Source: Nostoc sp. C052
Lineage (GTDB): Bacteria; Cyanobacteriota; Cyanobacteriia; Cyanobacteriales; Nostocaceae
Assembly: GCF_013393905.1 (NCBI RefSeq)
Contig: NZ_CP040272.1
Coordinates: 186,001 to 250,000 of the forward strand
Direction of reading: 5' to 3'
Length of the DNA: 64,000 bases
Made by a program: the position numbers and the translations under genes. Shown here piece after piece: positions 26,201 through 35,442 of this stretch. Numbering within the stretch: position 1 is the stretch's first letter; the number at the start of each line of letters is the position of its first letter. A model generated the notes under the pieces. It saw nothing but the letters and a program-made list of their open reading frames with translations. It was not told where the DNA came from and did no database searches.

Positions 26201-26822
26201 TTTCTCCCAATCCAGGTAAATTTAGAGATTCTGCCAAGCCAAAAAATACCTCGCCTTGAGACTGTAAAAACTCAATTAATTCAGCATCACTAGGTAGATT
26301 TTTAACAGCGTCAGTAATACTATTTAAACGTTGTTCTACTCCCGTTTCAAAAACCGACTGCACAATATCAAATCCTAATTCTTCAGAAGTGGGAATCTGA
26401 GAGTCAGCACCAAAAGCATCACCCAGTTTTTCTTGTAACTGTGAAAATACTGAAGTTGCCCGATGGATAAGTTCTTGGTCGTTAACAGTACTACCTATTA
26501 GCTCAGTATTTAATGCAATACTCAGACACTCATAAGCTTGTAATAAAAGTGTTTGTAATTCAGCATCAACTACAACTTTTGGATTATAGAGAGCCTTAAA
26601 TACATCTTCTAAAAAATGGGCAATCATCTTAATTACTTCTAGCCCAACATTAGCAGCACCACCTTTAAGTGTATGAGTAGCTCGCATTAAGTTGTGAATT
26701 TTAGCAGTACTATAACCTTCTGACAAGCTAAATAGTTCTTGTTCAATAATTTGAACTAATTCTGGGGCTTCAGCCAGAAAGTAGATGTATCCTTGTTCGC
26801 GGATTTCGCTATCTGTAATCAT
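23211..26822 (-). CDS. pixL: CheA-type hybrid histidine kinase of the phototaxis operon
   Basis: A 1203-residue CheA-like kinase. The N-terminal Hpt domain has the phospho-accepting His50 in MRATHTLKGGAANVG; a second Hpt-like region follows around residues 150-250. The dimerisation/HATPase core shows HLVRNAFDHGIETP (N box), DDGQGLNLDRIRRKA and GRGMGLDIVRTQ (G boxes), followed by a CheW-like domain and a C-terminal receiver (VVLVVDDAISLRQT, phospho-Asp in VVSDLEMPRMNG). Domain order fits Synechocystis PixL and Nostoc homologues. It would phosphorylate the PixG/PixH receivers in response to light sensed by PixJ and so bias type IV pilus motility. Its start overlaps the stop of the small four-helix-bundle gene as ATGA. 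Confidence 0.93.
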   Translation of the reverse strand: MITDSEIREQGYIYFLAEAPELVQIIEQELFSLSEGYSTAKIHNLMRATHTLKGGAANVGLEVIKMIAHFLEDVFKALYNPKVVVDAELQTLLLQAYECLSIALNTELIGSTVNDQELIHRATSVFSQLQEKLGDAFGADSQIPTSEELGFDIVQSVFETGVEQRLNSITDAVKNLPSDAELIEFLQSQGEVFFGLAESLNLPGLGEIAQSILSALRANPTQVRQIAEIALADLQKAQELVLKGDRTSGGEPSPDLRKLATVVSNELSEELPNNSYPGIYIINEEQFYQFLTTSDNNRNESVNPTTARFYLKVIRYIFGWFNHQMQIPESELNLTLLVPTLEGKSLLNYIETWLKHFLDFVQDEEDSPSLCIYRRGIILIILFAAAKFQYSLKPSDSYLSGIKILQHQIYKLAKEYKNYPPVTGEEKNWLDSPKLQTLLVIKEISQATDNLLEAIWGEEANQNLAVEVVKTQTNDSLTVSEQLVADVPETAIEVMPDISTQINKEIEDQSQYVQTKNFRQPSFIRVDTERLQHLNYLAGELLIYQKRRSLQDEQIKEIIEQLIKQLNRHQTTLNELRDLPLQIQNITSQETQSFAVNFDSLEMDVYTEFHLTLHEAIEETLQLQETTESLDLLVTQAAQISDKQENLTLNIIDSLVEARMSPLGNILNRFPHMVNKLGNVHAKLVELKLTGSEVLVDKAIAEKLYDPLLHLVRNAFDHGIETPQVRRQLAKPEQGLIEICAYHQGSQTVIEVRDDGQGLNLDRIRRKAAEFYPIQTEEKTRAYASNLAESELLDLIFSPGFSTANKVSEISGRGMGLDIVRTQMHALNGSISVQSLPNQGTIFTLKIPFSMTTEKLMLVQAKGVVYGLLLDSIEKIVIPSEQQIKEIEGKKVLLWNTDNDETMVSLRQLSKLIDYNDSFLNSTTPYNTSNTQDSSVAKNPVLLLRRNQGKVALEVDQIIGEQELVIRPLGNAIAPPKYIYGCSSLANGNLILIIDASLLVKSSDIQQTTLNIRALPVTSASSTNQKVLPISGHSFSSTPLLAASTSTTTIETIETQPTYSQGPDHKSPKVVLVVDDAISLRQTLSLTLQKAGYQVIQAQNGVEALEKLQLHPEIQIVVSDLEMPRMNGFELLSNFRQYTNLAKIPVVILTSRSAEKHRQLAQELGAKAYLTKPFLEHEFISKIKELINSKTDGLDNLLIVANH

Positions 26823-27199
26823 ATTTTGGATTTTAAATTTTGGATTTTGGATTTGTTACGTAAAGTTTTAATTGATGCAACTATCATTGCAAGAATTTCG
26901 GTGTTTTCTGACATCAAATTGCTCACTTTTTCCAGTCGTAATAAACCAACCTCAACAATAAGTTCCATCCAATAAAGACTTTCATCGGCTTCTTCCTCCA
27001 CCAAGCTGAGTTTAGCAATGACATCGGCGGTTGACTTACCACGACAAGCTGACCGATAGTTAGCTCCCACAGATGTTGCTGAACGGATTAGCTGCTTGCC
27101 AATTACATCTGCCGTTCGGCTCTGCGGAAGAGCTTCTACTAAGCGGATTACTCGCAATGCTAGCTGCTTTGTTCTCCGCTTAAAATCCTCCTCATTCAT
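26819..27199 (-). CDS. Four-helix-bundle protein (S23/IVP-like) inside the pix operon
   Basis: A 126-residue, all-helical protein of the S23/four-helix-bundle family, recognised from RTKQLALRVIRLVEALP, IRSATSVGANYRSACRGKS and SLVEEEADESLYWMELIVEVGL. The family was first seen in intervening sequences of 23S rRNA genes and now occurs widely with unknown function. The last dozen residues (SKIQNLKSKI) are encoded by CCAAAAT-type tandem repeats, and the start is flanked by the same repeats. That suggests the gene came in as a cassette between pixJ and pixL. The stop overlaps the pixL start by 4 bp, so pixL translation may now depend on it. Confidence 0.87.
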   Translation of the reverse strand: MNEEDFKRRTKQLALRVIRLVEALPQSRTADVIGKQLIRSATSVGANYRSACRGKSTADVIAKLSLVEEEADESLYWMELIVEVGLLRLEKVSNLMSENTEILAMIVASIKTLRNKSKIQNLKSKI

Positions 27200-27230
27200 A
27201 ATCCAAAATCTAAAATCTAAAATCTAAAAT

Positions 27231-30200
27231 TTATTTGACTTTAAATTTATCGGCAGTTGTTAATAAGTCTTGTGCCATTCCTGATAAATCTTGGAACACA
27301 TTCGCAATTTCTTGAGATTCAGCAAAAGTTTTATTGGCAATTCCGGCGACATCTTGCATTGATTTAGTTACTGTGACAGATTGCGCCATTTGTTTTTGAG
27401 TCGCTGCGGTAATTCGCTCGATTAGCTGACTAATTTCGGCAGTTGCAGAAACGATCGCATTTAAGTTTTGGCGAGTGTCACTGACAAGATTTGTACCTTC
27501 CACTACCTGCTGAATACCAGTTTCCATTGCTACTGCAACTTCCCCAGTTTCTGCTTGAATCTCTTGGACTAATTTTTCAATTTCGATGGTTGCTGCTGCT
27601 GACTGGCGAGATAAAGAACGGACTTCATCAGCTACAACTGCAAAGCCTTTGCCATATTCACCGGCACGAGTGGCTTCAATGGCTGCATTCAGAGCCAGTA
27701 CGTTTGTCTGTGTAGCAAAATTACCAATCAAATTCACCACTTTGGAGATTTTTTGCGAAGATTCACTGAGGCGTTTAATCTTTTTGCTGGTTTGAGCAAC
27801 CGTTTCGCGAATTCCTTGGATGGCTTTTACAGTCAGGTTCATGGCAGTATCGCCAGACTCGACAGTTCGATTGGCTTGTTGCACTGCTAGTTGCACTAAC
27901 TCTGCATTGGCCACTACAGCTTGAGTAGAGTCTGCCATCTGTTGAATGTCACCTAAAGCTGCGGTAATTTCCTCAGATTGTTGTTGCGCCAGATTGGTCA
28001 ATCCTGCTAGTGAAGCCTCGCTATTGCTAGAAGTTTGGGCAACTTGTTGAGCAGCTCCCTGTACTTGAATAACGATTTGCCGCAGCGCTTGTAAGGTATT
28101 ATTGTAAGCGTCAGCGATCGTGCCTAGCTCATCTTCTGTAATCGGTGCGCGTACTGTTAAATCGCCGTTGAGAGCAGGTCTAAGGGCTTTTAAGAGTTGA
28201 ATAGATCGTTGTTGTAGTAACTCCTTGGCTGCCTTTTCTCGTGCTGCTGCTTCTGCTAATTTTGCTGACTGCGCTTGTACTTGTTGCAAATACTCGGTAT
28301 GTTGTAATGCTAGTCCTAGCTGGCTACCAATCCGTGCTAACAAAGTGACTTCCAATTCTTCCCAATCACGAGCTCCCGAATTTTGATAAGCTGCCAGCAA
28401 TCCCCACAATTGTTCACCAGCAAATACAGGAACAATTACATAAGCTTTGGCTTCAAATTGCTCTAAAACTTCAATATGACAAGGAGAATGACCTACCTGA
28501 TAGATGTCATTGACAACAAAATTTTCTCCTTGGGCGTATCGACCTCCCTGAGTTTCTTGTAAGTGGGTATCTTCCCACACGGTTTTAATATCGGGGCCTA
28601 CCAGTTTTACCCAAAGATGACCTGCGGACTCTGCGACAAATTCACCACTCCAGTTAGGGTTGAAGCGATATACGGCGACGCGATCGCATCGTAGTAATTG
28701 TCTGACTTCTTGAGCGGTTGTTTTGAAGATTTCTTCGACATCCAAAGATTGCCGGATGCGGTTACTAATTTTGGTGACAGCTTTCTCTTGTTCCGCTATC
28801 TGAGCTAGTTTCTCAGATTTCAATCGCACTAATTCCAAATAATCTATTTGTGATTTAGCTAGGCTAAATTGCAAGCTAGTCTGAACCAAAAAGTTCACTT
28901 CCCAGCTTTGCCATTCACGAGAGCTAGAATTTTGATAAGCTGCTAGCAAGCCCCACAATTTATCTCCGAAGAATATCGGAACAATGATGTAAGCTTTGGC
29001 TTCAAACTGCTCTAAAATCTCAATATGGCAAGGAGCTAACCCTACTTCATAGATGTCATTAACGATAAAGTTTTCACCTCTGACATACCTACCTCCCTTA
29101 GTTTCTTGCAAGTAAGTATCGTCCACAACAGTTTTGATATCAGGGCCTACCAGTTTTGTCCAACCATTACCCACAGACTCAGCCACAAATTCGCCACCCC
29201 AGCCAGGGTTAAAACGATAGACAGCGACGCGATCGCATTGTAGTGATTGACGCACTTCTTGAGTGGTTGTTTTGAAGACGCTTTCTACATCTGAAGATTG
29301 TCTGATACGGTTGACTATCTTGGTGAAAACTTTCTCTTGTTCAACTATTTGAGCTAGTTGGTCAGATTTTGTTTGCACTTGTTCGAGATATTCCCCTTGT
29401 GAGATAGCTACACCAAATTGCAACCCAATTTGAGTTACAAAGGTTTCTTCCCAAGGTTGCCAATCACGAGGCCCAGAATTTTGATAAGCTGCCAGCAAAC
29501 CCCATAATTTTTCTCCAGCAAATATCGGTGCAATGATATAAGCCTTCATTTCATACTGCTCTAAAATGTCAATGTGACATTGAGCATGGCCCGTTTGATA
29601 AATGTCATTGACTACAAAGCTTTCACCATTGGCATAACGTCCTCCTTGAGTCTCTTGTAAGTGGGTATCTTCCCAGACCATATAAAAATCAGGGCCGACC
29701 ATTTTTACCCAGCCATTACCCACTGACTCAGAGACGAACTCGCCACTCCAGTCAGGTTTGAAGCGATAGACACCGACGCGATCACATTTTAGTAATTGAC
29801 GTACTTCTTGAGTGGTTGTTTGAAAAAGCTTATCGACATTTGATGCCCGCAGAATTTTGTCGACGACTTTAGATACTGATTTTTTTGCTAGTATCCGCTG
29901 CCGCTGTTCTTTTTGGAATTCAAAGCTCTGTAATTTGTAAGTCAGTTCTGTTGTAATTTGAGACAGTAGACTAATTTCTACTTCTTGCCACTGTCGTGTT
30001 GAGTAGCAATTATTTACTGCTAGTAAACCCCATACTTTACCTTCTACTACAATCGGTAAACTTAAACTCGCTTTAATTTGAAATTTTTCTAGAAGTTGCT
30101 TTTGATAAGGGGTAAGTTGAATCTGATTGATATCATCAATAACTACAGGTTCTATATAGTCTTGGTTAGTATATAAGCCAAAAATAATTCCGGGAATATT

Positions 30201-30539
30201 TTCGCCTAAAGTTGGTGTCCAACCTAGTGTTCTGGATTCTGCTAAAACATTACCTGATTCCCTAGAAGTAAACTGATAAATTAAGGCGCGATCGCAGCCA
30301 ATCTTTTCTCTAATTTGCGCTACAGTTATTTTGAGTAGTGTATCAAAATCTGGTGCTTGGCGCATGTGGGTTGCAATGTCTTGTAACTGTCGCCGCCAAA
30401 TTTTAAATTCCTGAGCGATCGCATTTAATAAAGATATTTCATTACTAGCAATATTCGCTATATTAGCGTTACCATTCTGATTTTCTAATTCAGAGATTAG
30501 AGGCTCACTATCATGGCTGTTGTTATACAAGAATGTCAT
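27231..30539 (-). CDS. pixJ: Cyanobacteriochrome methyl-accepting chemotaxis protein, phototaxis photoreceptor
   Basis: A 1102-residue protein with four GAF domains and an MCP signalling domain, close to Anabaena AnPixJ. GAF1 (about 55-205) lacks the bilin cysteine. GAF2 (about 225-385), GAF3 (about 410-570) and GAF4 (about 590-750) each have the Cys-His pair for bilin attachment: Cys321, Cys504, Cys687. GAF2 has Trp289 and Asp291 in VWEDTHLQET, the same residue numbers I recall for AnPixJ GAF2, and GAF4 has Trp655/Asp657, so both look like red/green sensors. GAF3 has Val472 in place of the Trp. A HAMP-like linker (about 780-830) and the MCP hairpin (NVLALNAAIEATRAGEYGKGFAVVADEVR) follow. I see no membrane helix. 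It signals to PixL through PixI. Confidence 0.94.
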   Translation of the reverse strand: MTFLYNNSHDSEPLISELENQNGNANIANIASNEISLLNAIAQEFKIWRRQLQDIATHMRQAPDFDTLLKITVAQIREKIGCDRALIYQFTSRESGNVLAESRTLGWTPTLGENIPGIIFGLYTNQDYIEPVVIDDINQIQLTPYQKQLLEKFQIKASLSLPIVVEGKVWGLLAVNNCYSTRQWQEVEISLLSQITTELTYKLQSFEFQKEQRQRILAKKSVSKVVDKILRASNVDKLFQTTTQEVRQLLKCDRVGVYRFKPDWSGEFVSESVGNGWVKMVGPDFYMVWEDTHLQETQGGRYANGESFVVNDIYQTGHAQCHIDILEQYEMKAYIIAPIFAGEKLWGLLAAYQNSGPRDWQPWEETFVTQIGLQFGVAISQGEYLEQVQTKSDQLAQIVEQEKVFTKIVNRIRQSSDVESVFKTTTQEVRQSLQCDRVAVYRFNPGWGGEFVAESVGNGWTKLVGPDIKTVVDDTYLQETKGGRYVRGENFIVNDIYEVGLAPCHIEILEQFEAKAYIIVPIFFGDKLWGLLAAYQNSSSREWQSWEVNFLVQTSLQFSLAKSQIDYLELVRLKSEKLAQIAEQEKAVTKISNRIRQSLDVEEIFKTTAQEVRQLLRCDRVAVYRFNPNWSGEFVAESAGHLWVKLVGPDIKTVWEDTHLQETQGGRYAQGENFVVNDIYQVGHSPCHIEVLEQFEAKAYVIVPVFAGEQLWGLLAAYQNSGARDWEELEVTLLARIGSQLGLALQHTEYLQQVQAQSAKLAEAAAREKAAKELLQQRSIQLLKALRPALNGDLTVRAPITEDELGTIADAYNNTLQALRQIVIQVQGAAQQVAQTSSNSEASLAGLTNLAQQQSEEITAALGDIQQMADSTQAVVANAELVQLAVQQANRTVESGDTAMNLTVKAIQGIRETVAQTSKKIKRLSESSQKISKVVNLIGNFATQTNVLALNAAIEATRAGEYGKGFAVVADEVRSLSRQSAAATIEIEKLVQEIQAETGEVAVAMETGIQQVVEGTNLVSDTRQNLNAIVSATAEISQLIERITAATQKQMAQSVTVTKSMQDVAGIANKTFAESQEIANVFQDLSGMAQDLLTTADKFKVK

Positions 30540-30655
30540 TTGATTTACCTCAAAAAATGTGATGGGTAATAATTTGATATGTGGCAGGTAAGAATGCTAT
30601 GGTATTTGCTCATTAATGATTAGATTTTTTAACATACCTAATCATTCCTAAATAC

Positions 30656-31129
30656 TCAATTATGAATCCTCCATATTGGAGCTTGGATAATAGTTGTAGC
30701 ATCCAAATTTAAAATCATATCCTCCGAATCATTAATAAAATATCCTTGTAAAAAAGGTGATATTTTAGGATAAAATAATTCCGCCGTTGCTGGCTTCATT
30801 TCCTTACTATCCAGCCATTCAATATCTATAAGTTGTCGCACCAATAGTCCTAAATACTTGCCCTTATTTTCCAGAACAATCGCCATCATTTTAGAAAGCA
30901 AATTTGGCCCTTGCGAAATTGGAGGATAACCTAACATTGCTTCTAAATCAACCAACCAAAGCATCTCACCACGCCAGTTATAAATACCCAAGACGCTACT
31001 TGGCATCTGAGGAACGCCACATATTTCTGGTAATGATACTTGCAAAACTTCTGTAATGTGTTGTAACGAGATTACGGCTGTATCACTTGCTCCCAAATTA
31101 AAACTTAAAAATTTTTCCTGGGTTTCCAA
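30656..31129 (-). CDS. pixI: CheW-like adaptor of the phototaxis operon
   Basis: A 157-residue CheW-domain protein that couples the MCP to the CheA-type kinase. The domain is marked by HITEVLQVSLPEICGVPQMPSSVLGIYNWRGEMLWLVDL, with the conserved N-W-R-G-E turn. It lies between the receiver protein and PixJ on the same strand, as in Synechocystis pixGHIJL. Length is normal. Confidence 0.92.
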   Translation of the reverse strand: METQEKFLSFNLGASDTAVISLQHITEVLQVSLPEICGVPQMPSSVLGIYNWRGEMLWLVDLEAMLGYPPISQGPNLLSKMMAIVLENKGKYLGLLVRQLIDIEWLDSKEMKPATAELFYPKISPFLQGYFINDSEDMILNLDATTIIQAPIWRIHN

Positions 31130-31253
31130 AGCTATTGATCCTTTGTCCTTGATGATTTATCTTGCACCACTATTTGCAGTTCTTGCTTGTTCTTACAGAG
31201 GTTCTATTTGATAAACAGTGACTTCTAGTATTTGTTGATTTATGAAATTTGTA

Positions 31254-31616
31254 CTAATTAAGTAATCGCTTTAAAACTACAGCTAGTTCTTCTCGATCAA
31301 TTGGTTTTGATAGATAACCATCAGCGCCTAACATATTACCCCAAATTTTATCTACATCACTATTTTTTGTAGAGCAAAAAACCACAGGTATGTTGCTAGT
31401 GTCAGGATTATTTTTTAGTTCTCGGCAAATTTCAAAGCCACTTTTACCTGGTAAAATTACGTCGAGAAATATTAGATCTGGCTTGTTTTGATCTATTTTA
31501 TCTTGAGCCTCTTCACTGCTGGTAGCGCTAATCACAGAATAACCTGCCTGTTGCAAGTAACGGCTGATTATTTCCATATCTGTTAAGCCATCTTCAACAA
31601 CTAAAACAGTATTCAT
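31254..31616 (-). CDS. pixH: CheY-like response regulator of the phototaxis operon
   Basis: A 120-residue single receiver domain. Acidic pocket residues Glu8-Asp9 (VVEDG), phospho-Asp in LIFLDVILPGKSG, and Lys in YLSKPID are intact; the usual Ser/Thr switch reads CSTKN. It corresponds by order to PixH, the CheY-type output of the light-sensing pathway that modulates pili. The 490-bp gap upstream to pixG (31617-32106) holds AT-rich DNA with two short heptad-repeat patches and no gene. Confidence 0.92.
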   Translation of the reverse strand: MNTVLVVEDGLTDMEIISRYLQQAGYSVISATSSEEAQDKIDQNKPDLIFLDVILPGKSGFEICRELKNNPDTSNIPVVFCSTKNSDVDKIWGNMLGADGYLSKPIDREELAVVLKRLLN

Positions 31617-32106
31617 GGCAATTACTCGTTAACTTCTTCTCAAAATGTAAACAAAACATATAAATCCTAAATGATTACTCAAACAAGACATGGAAGGGAC
31701 TAGAGACTAGCCCTAACCCCTTTGTCCTAACCACTATTTCACAAATCAAATAGGACTGCTATAAATACAAAAGAATGTATTTGTTTAATTTTGATTCAAT
31801 CTTTATATATCAACCTCAGAAAAAGTACGTAATCAATACAAATTAATATATATTTAAATATAAGATAGTTTTATCACCGAATTTTTGATTGCAGACTAAA
31901 AATTTAAAAATACCTGAAAGCAAGCGAATTTAAACGCAAGAATAAATCTTTAAATTCAAAATTAATTTATATAGCCAATGACTTGATGACTGGAATCAAT
32001 CTAAAATCTAAAATTGTTTTACCTCAATAATTTAATTTTTACTGAGGTGGAAAAGTCTATAAGTTTTGAGGAAGAATGCGGAATCAAAAATCGTCTCTAA
32101 TTCTCC

Positions 32107-33306
32107 CTAATTACAAACCTCTAAACTAGATTTACTTTTGTCAGTGGATACACTTGATGTAGGCAAATACTTGCGGACAATACTCATTACCTTATCAGCC
32201 ACTACAGGTTTAGTGAGAAAATCTGTAGAACCAACTACTTTGGCACGAACTCTATCTAACAGACCATCACTGCCTGTTAATATAATTATTGGCGTGTTGG
32301 AAAAGGTAGATATTCGTCGTAACTGAGTACAAATTTCGTAACCACTGGCAACTGGCATAATCAAATCCAAGAAAATCAGGTCTGGTTTATCCTGAATGAG
32401 AGTTGGTAAAGCTTGTACAGCATCTTGAATTTTGACAAATCTCAAGCCATTAGAAGTGATAATATCCTCTAGCATTTTACATACTTGAGGGCTATCATCG
32501 ACGCAAGCCACTAGTGGAACAGTCCGCTTCTTTGCTTGTGTGCTAGTAGAGTTATTGTTGACTTCAGTAACTCCTAAAGGTAAGTCAGGTACTTCTACCA
32601 ATTCAATGATTCCTTTAAGGATATAAGGAAGCAACGAACGAGTGAGTGGCAGTACACTCTGCTTCATTTTCATGGCTAAATCTCGCAGAGTGAATTTGCC
32701 ATTGATTAAATTCACAAAGTTTTTGTAGACAGATGGACTAACCATCTGCTGGAGTTGTTCTGGTCTTCGGAGAATTGGTGCCAAGTCAGGAGAAAAATTT
32801 GCTAAACCAGCTTCTGACCAAATTTTCCACGAGTCCTGCATGTGCTTTACAGACATTTCTGCACTCGTGAAACTCATTGGGGTTTCTAAGATAACTTCTT
32901 GACTGCGATTGCAACTTATAGAAGCAAAGTTTCCTTGTAAAGCTAGGTCAAATAATAGTTCTGCTATTGTATTTTCTGCAATAGATTGAATCTGCTCCCT
33001 CTGGATTTTCTGTTTTTTATAAAAGACTTCTATTAGTTTATAGTCCCAGTAATCAATTGATAGGTCTTGCACACGTAACTGCAACTTATCAACATCAATT
33101 TGGGGACAATTTTGAGCTATATGTCTACGCCAACGTCGGAAGGGATGAGTTCCACCTGTTGCCCAAACTATCCGTCCGAGTCGATAGTAAAAAGTCCATT
33201 GGCTACCTTTTGAACTCTTAATATTTAATTTGCCATTGTATTGTAACTGAGTACAAGTTTTAAATTCATTTACTAGGTTATTTGAAATAAGTTCTTGATG
33301 GGGCAT
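32107..33306 (-). CDS. pixG: PatA/PixG-type response regulator (PATAN domain plus receiver)
   Basis: A 399-residue protein with an N-terminal DUF4388/PATAN-type region (NGKLNIKSSKGSQWTFYYRLGRIVWATGGTHPFRRWRRHI, about residues 20-65), a middle region with repeated helices that includes FTLRDLAMKMKQS, and a C-terminal receiver (VACVDDSPQVCKMLEDII, phospho-Asp in LIFLDLIMPVASG, Lys in DFLTKPV). This is the PatA-family layout, whose members act in heterocyst patterning (PatA) or phototaxis (PixG). First position in a pix operon supports PixG. It would relay phosphate from PixL to the pilus motor machinery. Confidence 0.92.
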   Translation of the reverse strand: MPHQELISNNLVNEFKTCTQLQYNGKLNIKSSKGSQWTFYYRLGRIVWATGGTHPFRRWRRHIAQNCPQIDVDKLQLRVQDLSIDYWDYKLIEVFYKKQKIQREQIQSIAENTIAELLFDLALQGNFASISCNRSQEVILETPMSFTSAEMSVKHMQDSWKIWSEAGLANFSPDLAPILRRPEQLQQMVSPSVYKNFVNLINGKFTLRDLAMKMKQSVLPLTRSLLPYILKGIIELVEVPDLPLGVTEVNNNSTSTQAKKRTVPLVACVDDSPQVCKMLEDIITSNGLRFVKIQDAVQALPTLIQDKPDLIFLDLIMPVASGYEICTQLRRISTFSNTPIIILTGSDGLLDRVRAKVVGSTDFLTKPVVADKVMSIVRKYLPTSSVSTDKSKSSLEVCN

Positions 33307-34512
33307 AGTTTGTTCCTTTTATTAAAAATCTAGGCATTAAAACTGACACTAGTACTGCAAGGCGGAATTCAAAATTCAAAATTAATACAGCGTAAGCGTT
33401 TCATTGATTTTGAATGGTGAGGCAGTCCGGTCTTCTCCCAAAGGGAGAGGCTGACGCCAACGCGGAGCGTCTCGTAGAGAAGGGGGTTTCCCCCATGAGG
33501 AACTGCCGCGAGTCTTCTCCCAAGGGGAGACGCCAAGGGCGAACGAGCGTCAGGGGTGGTTTATTTACGCCGTGTTGTACTAGTATAGAAAGGTATAAAT
33601 CCAGCTACTATTTCAATTAACCTGATAAGGTACTCAAGTTACTTGTTAAAGCTGGGCAATACTTCCGCCACAGTAGTGCTTAGTAAATATGTGAATAAGT
33701 GCAAATGCATTTGGTATATAACAGTCTAAATCAAGATTATTAAAAGCAAGGTAGATGGGAAGACAGCAAAACCGTTGCTAGTAAATAATTTATCTAGCAT
33801 TGGGTTTTTATTGGCAGACTTTACTTTTTTGCTAATTCTGCTAATATTTATGACTAAAGTAGGTTGCCATCGTCCACATTATGAAGTATTGAGTATTGAT
33901 ATATCATTTTAAGAATTTTAATACAAAATCATATCCGTATAAATTCTGAATTTTGGTTTAAAAAATATTAGTAGTCTCTAGAGAATTGTGCTTTAGTTAT
34001 TCAAATTAGCAATATATGTTAAAAATATTTATTTAAGTTTGCAATTATTAATACATTTAGTTAATGTCAGCTTTTTTAAGAAATATTTTGTTGAAAAAGG
34101 CTTACTACTAGGATAAGTAGCAGCCATATTATAAAGTAGACATCTCCAGAAATATGCTTTATCCACAAAACTTATAGAGCGTAGCACTGCTATGCCTCTA
34201 AATTCTTTTTCACTAGATATCTAGTAGACATCTAAAGAATTGGTAGGGAAAATACCCTGCGGGAAGCCCAACTCTTGGAGACGCTTTGCGAATGCGTCTA
34301 CATGAATTCTCCCTACAAAGGGTTTCAGGTAATGCATATTTAATTGTCGGAGATGTCTCAATACTTTTCGGTTAAGTATTTTTAACTCGGAATAGGGTTT
34401 GGGGTAAAGGGTAAAGGGTTTGGGTTAAAGGTTTTTTCTTTCCCTTTTGCCTTTCCCCTTTTCTCCTTAACCGAGAAGTATTGGGAGATGTCTAGTATTT
34501 ATTTAAGAAAAA
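33307..34512. other. 1.2-kb intergenic region with dispersed repeats
   Basis: No credible gene. 33414-33570 is a GC-rich block of Nostoc-type repeats: TCTTCTCCCAA occurs twice (about 33431 and 33513) and inverted GACGCCAACGCGGAGCGTC is present. 33600-34240 is strongly AT-rich and featureless by eye; it must contain the pix operon promoter near its left end. 34247-34318 has CCCTGCGGGAAGCCCAACTC and GCGTCTACATGAATT, the inverted form of the core of the element at 15551-15688. 34385-34470 has GGGTAAAGGGTTTGGG units with complementary pyrimidine runs, forming a long imperfect hairpin. Confidence 0.65.
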
Positions 34513-35442
34513 TTATTCAAGTTGCTTATGGTTTTGATGGCTCACAACAGCTGCTCTGAGATTACTTTGGTGTTCTGAAAGGAGCCGATCGCCTTCATCT
34601 TTTTCCAAACCAGTCCAGTGCATCAATAGCGCGAGCTTAACCCATTTACCACTGCGTTCTAGTAAAAAACCAGCAGCTTCTCTACTTAAACCTGTGAGGT
34701 CTTGCAAAATTCGCAAAGCGCGATCGCGTAACTTTTGATTTGTTACCGCCACATCCACCATCCGATTGCCATAAACTTTGCCTAGCTTGACCATCACGCC
34801 ACTAGAAAGGATATTTAAAGCTAATTTAGTGGCTGTACCAGCTTTCAGGCGAGTTGAACCGGCAATTATTTCTGGCCCTGTTAATAGGCGAATATCGATA
34901 TCGGCATCAAAGCTAACTTGTTCAGCAGGAACACAGGCGATAAAAATAGTTGTGGCTCCCCGCTGACGAGCAGCATGAAGCGCACCGTGGACATAAGGCG
35001 TTGTTCCACCAGCAGTAATGCCAACTACGACATCTAGCTGGGTAACATGTCGTCCAGCGATCGCACTTTCACCACCTTCGATGCTGTCTTCTAAATCTTC
35101 AGAACTGCGTACCAGTGCGCCAGCACCACCAGCAATAATCCCCTGCACCAACTCTGGAGGTGTACAAAAAGTAGGTGGACACTCAGCAGCATCTAACACA
35201 CCTAACCTGCCACTTGTCCCTGCACCGATATAAAATAGCCGTCCGCCGTGGCGCAAACGCTCTGCGGTACGCTCAATTGCTTCAGCCAACTGAACTTTCG
35301 CCGCTGCAACTGCTGCGACGGCTCTTTGGTCTTCGTTATTAAACAACTCCACCAATTCCAGAGAACTGAGCTGGTCTAAATTCAGACTGTTAGGATTTAC
35401 CAGCTCGGTTAAAAGATGTCCCCGTTCCTGCAAGTTTGTCAT
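34513..35442 (-). CDS. murQ: N-acetylmuramic acid 6-phosphate etherase
   Basis: A 309-residue SIS-domain enzyme that splits the lactyl ether of MurNAc-6-phosphate to GlcNAc-6-phosphate and D-lactate during wall recycling. I start it at 35442 (MTNLQERGHLLTE), as the 14 residues before it come from tandem repeats. Family motifs: GGRLFYIGAGTSGRLGVLDAAECPPTF, the EDSIEGG motif with the catalytic Glu (SSEDLEDSIEGGES), VVGITAGGTTPYVHGAL and AGTATKLALNILSSGVMVKLGKVYGNRMVDV. Length matches E. coli MurQ (298). It stands alone; no anmK is visible nearby. Confidence 0.95.
   Translation of the reverse strand: MTNLQERGHLLTELVNPNSLNLDQLSSLELVELFNNEDQRAVAAVAAAKVQLAEAIERTAERLRHGGRLFYIGAGTSGRLGVLDAAECPPTFCTPPELVQGIIAGGAGALVRSSEDLEDSIEGGESAIAGRHVTQLDVVVGITAGGTTPYVHGALHAARQRGATTIFIACVPAEQVSFDADIDIRLLTGPEIIAGSTRLKAGTATKLALNILSSGVMVKLGKVYGNRMVDVAVTNQKLRDRALRILQDLTGLSREAAGFLLERSGKWVKLALLMHWTGLEKDEGDRLLSEHQSNLRAAVVSHQNHKQLE

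Noticed and set aside
26150..26350. Possible second enzyme domain in the middle of pixL
   Set aside because: The region reads as helical Hpt-like or linker sequence; I see no separate family signature.
33414..33620. 68-codon frame in the gap after pixG
   Set aside because: It is made of dispersed GC-rich repeat DNA with no homologous look.
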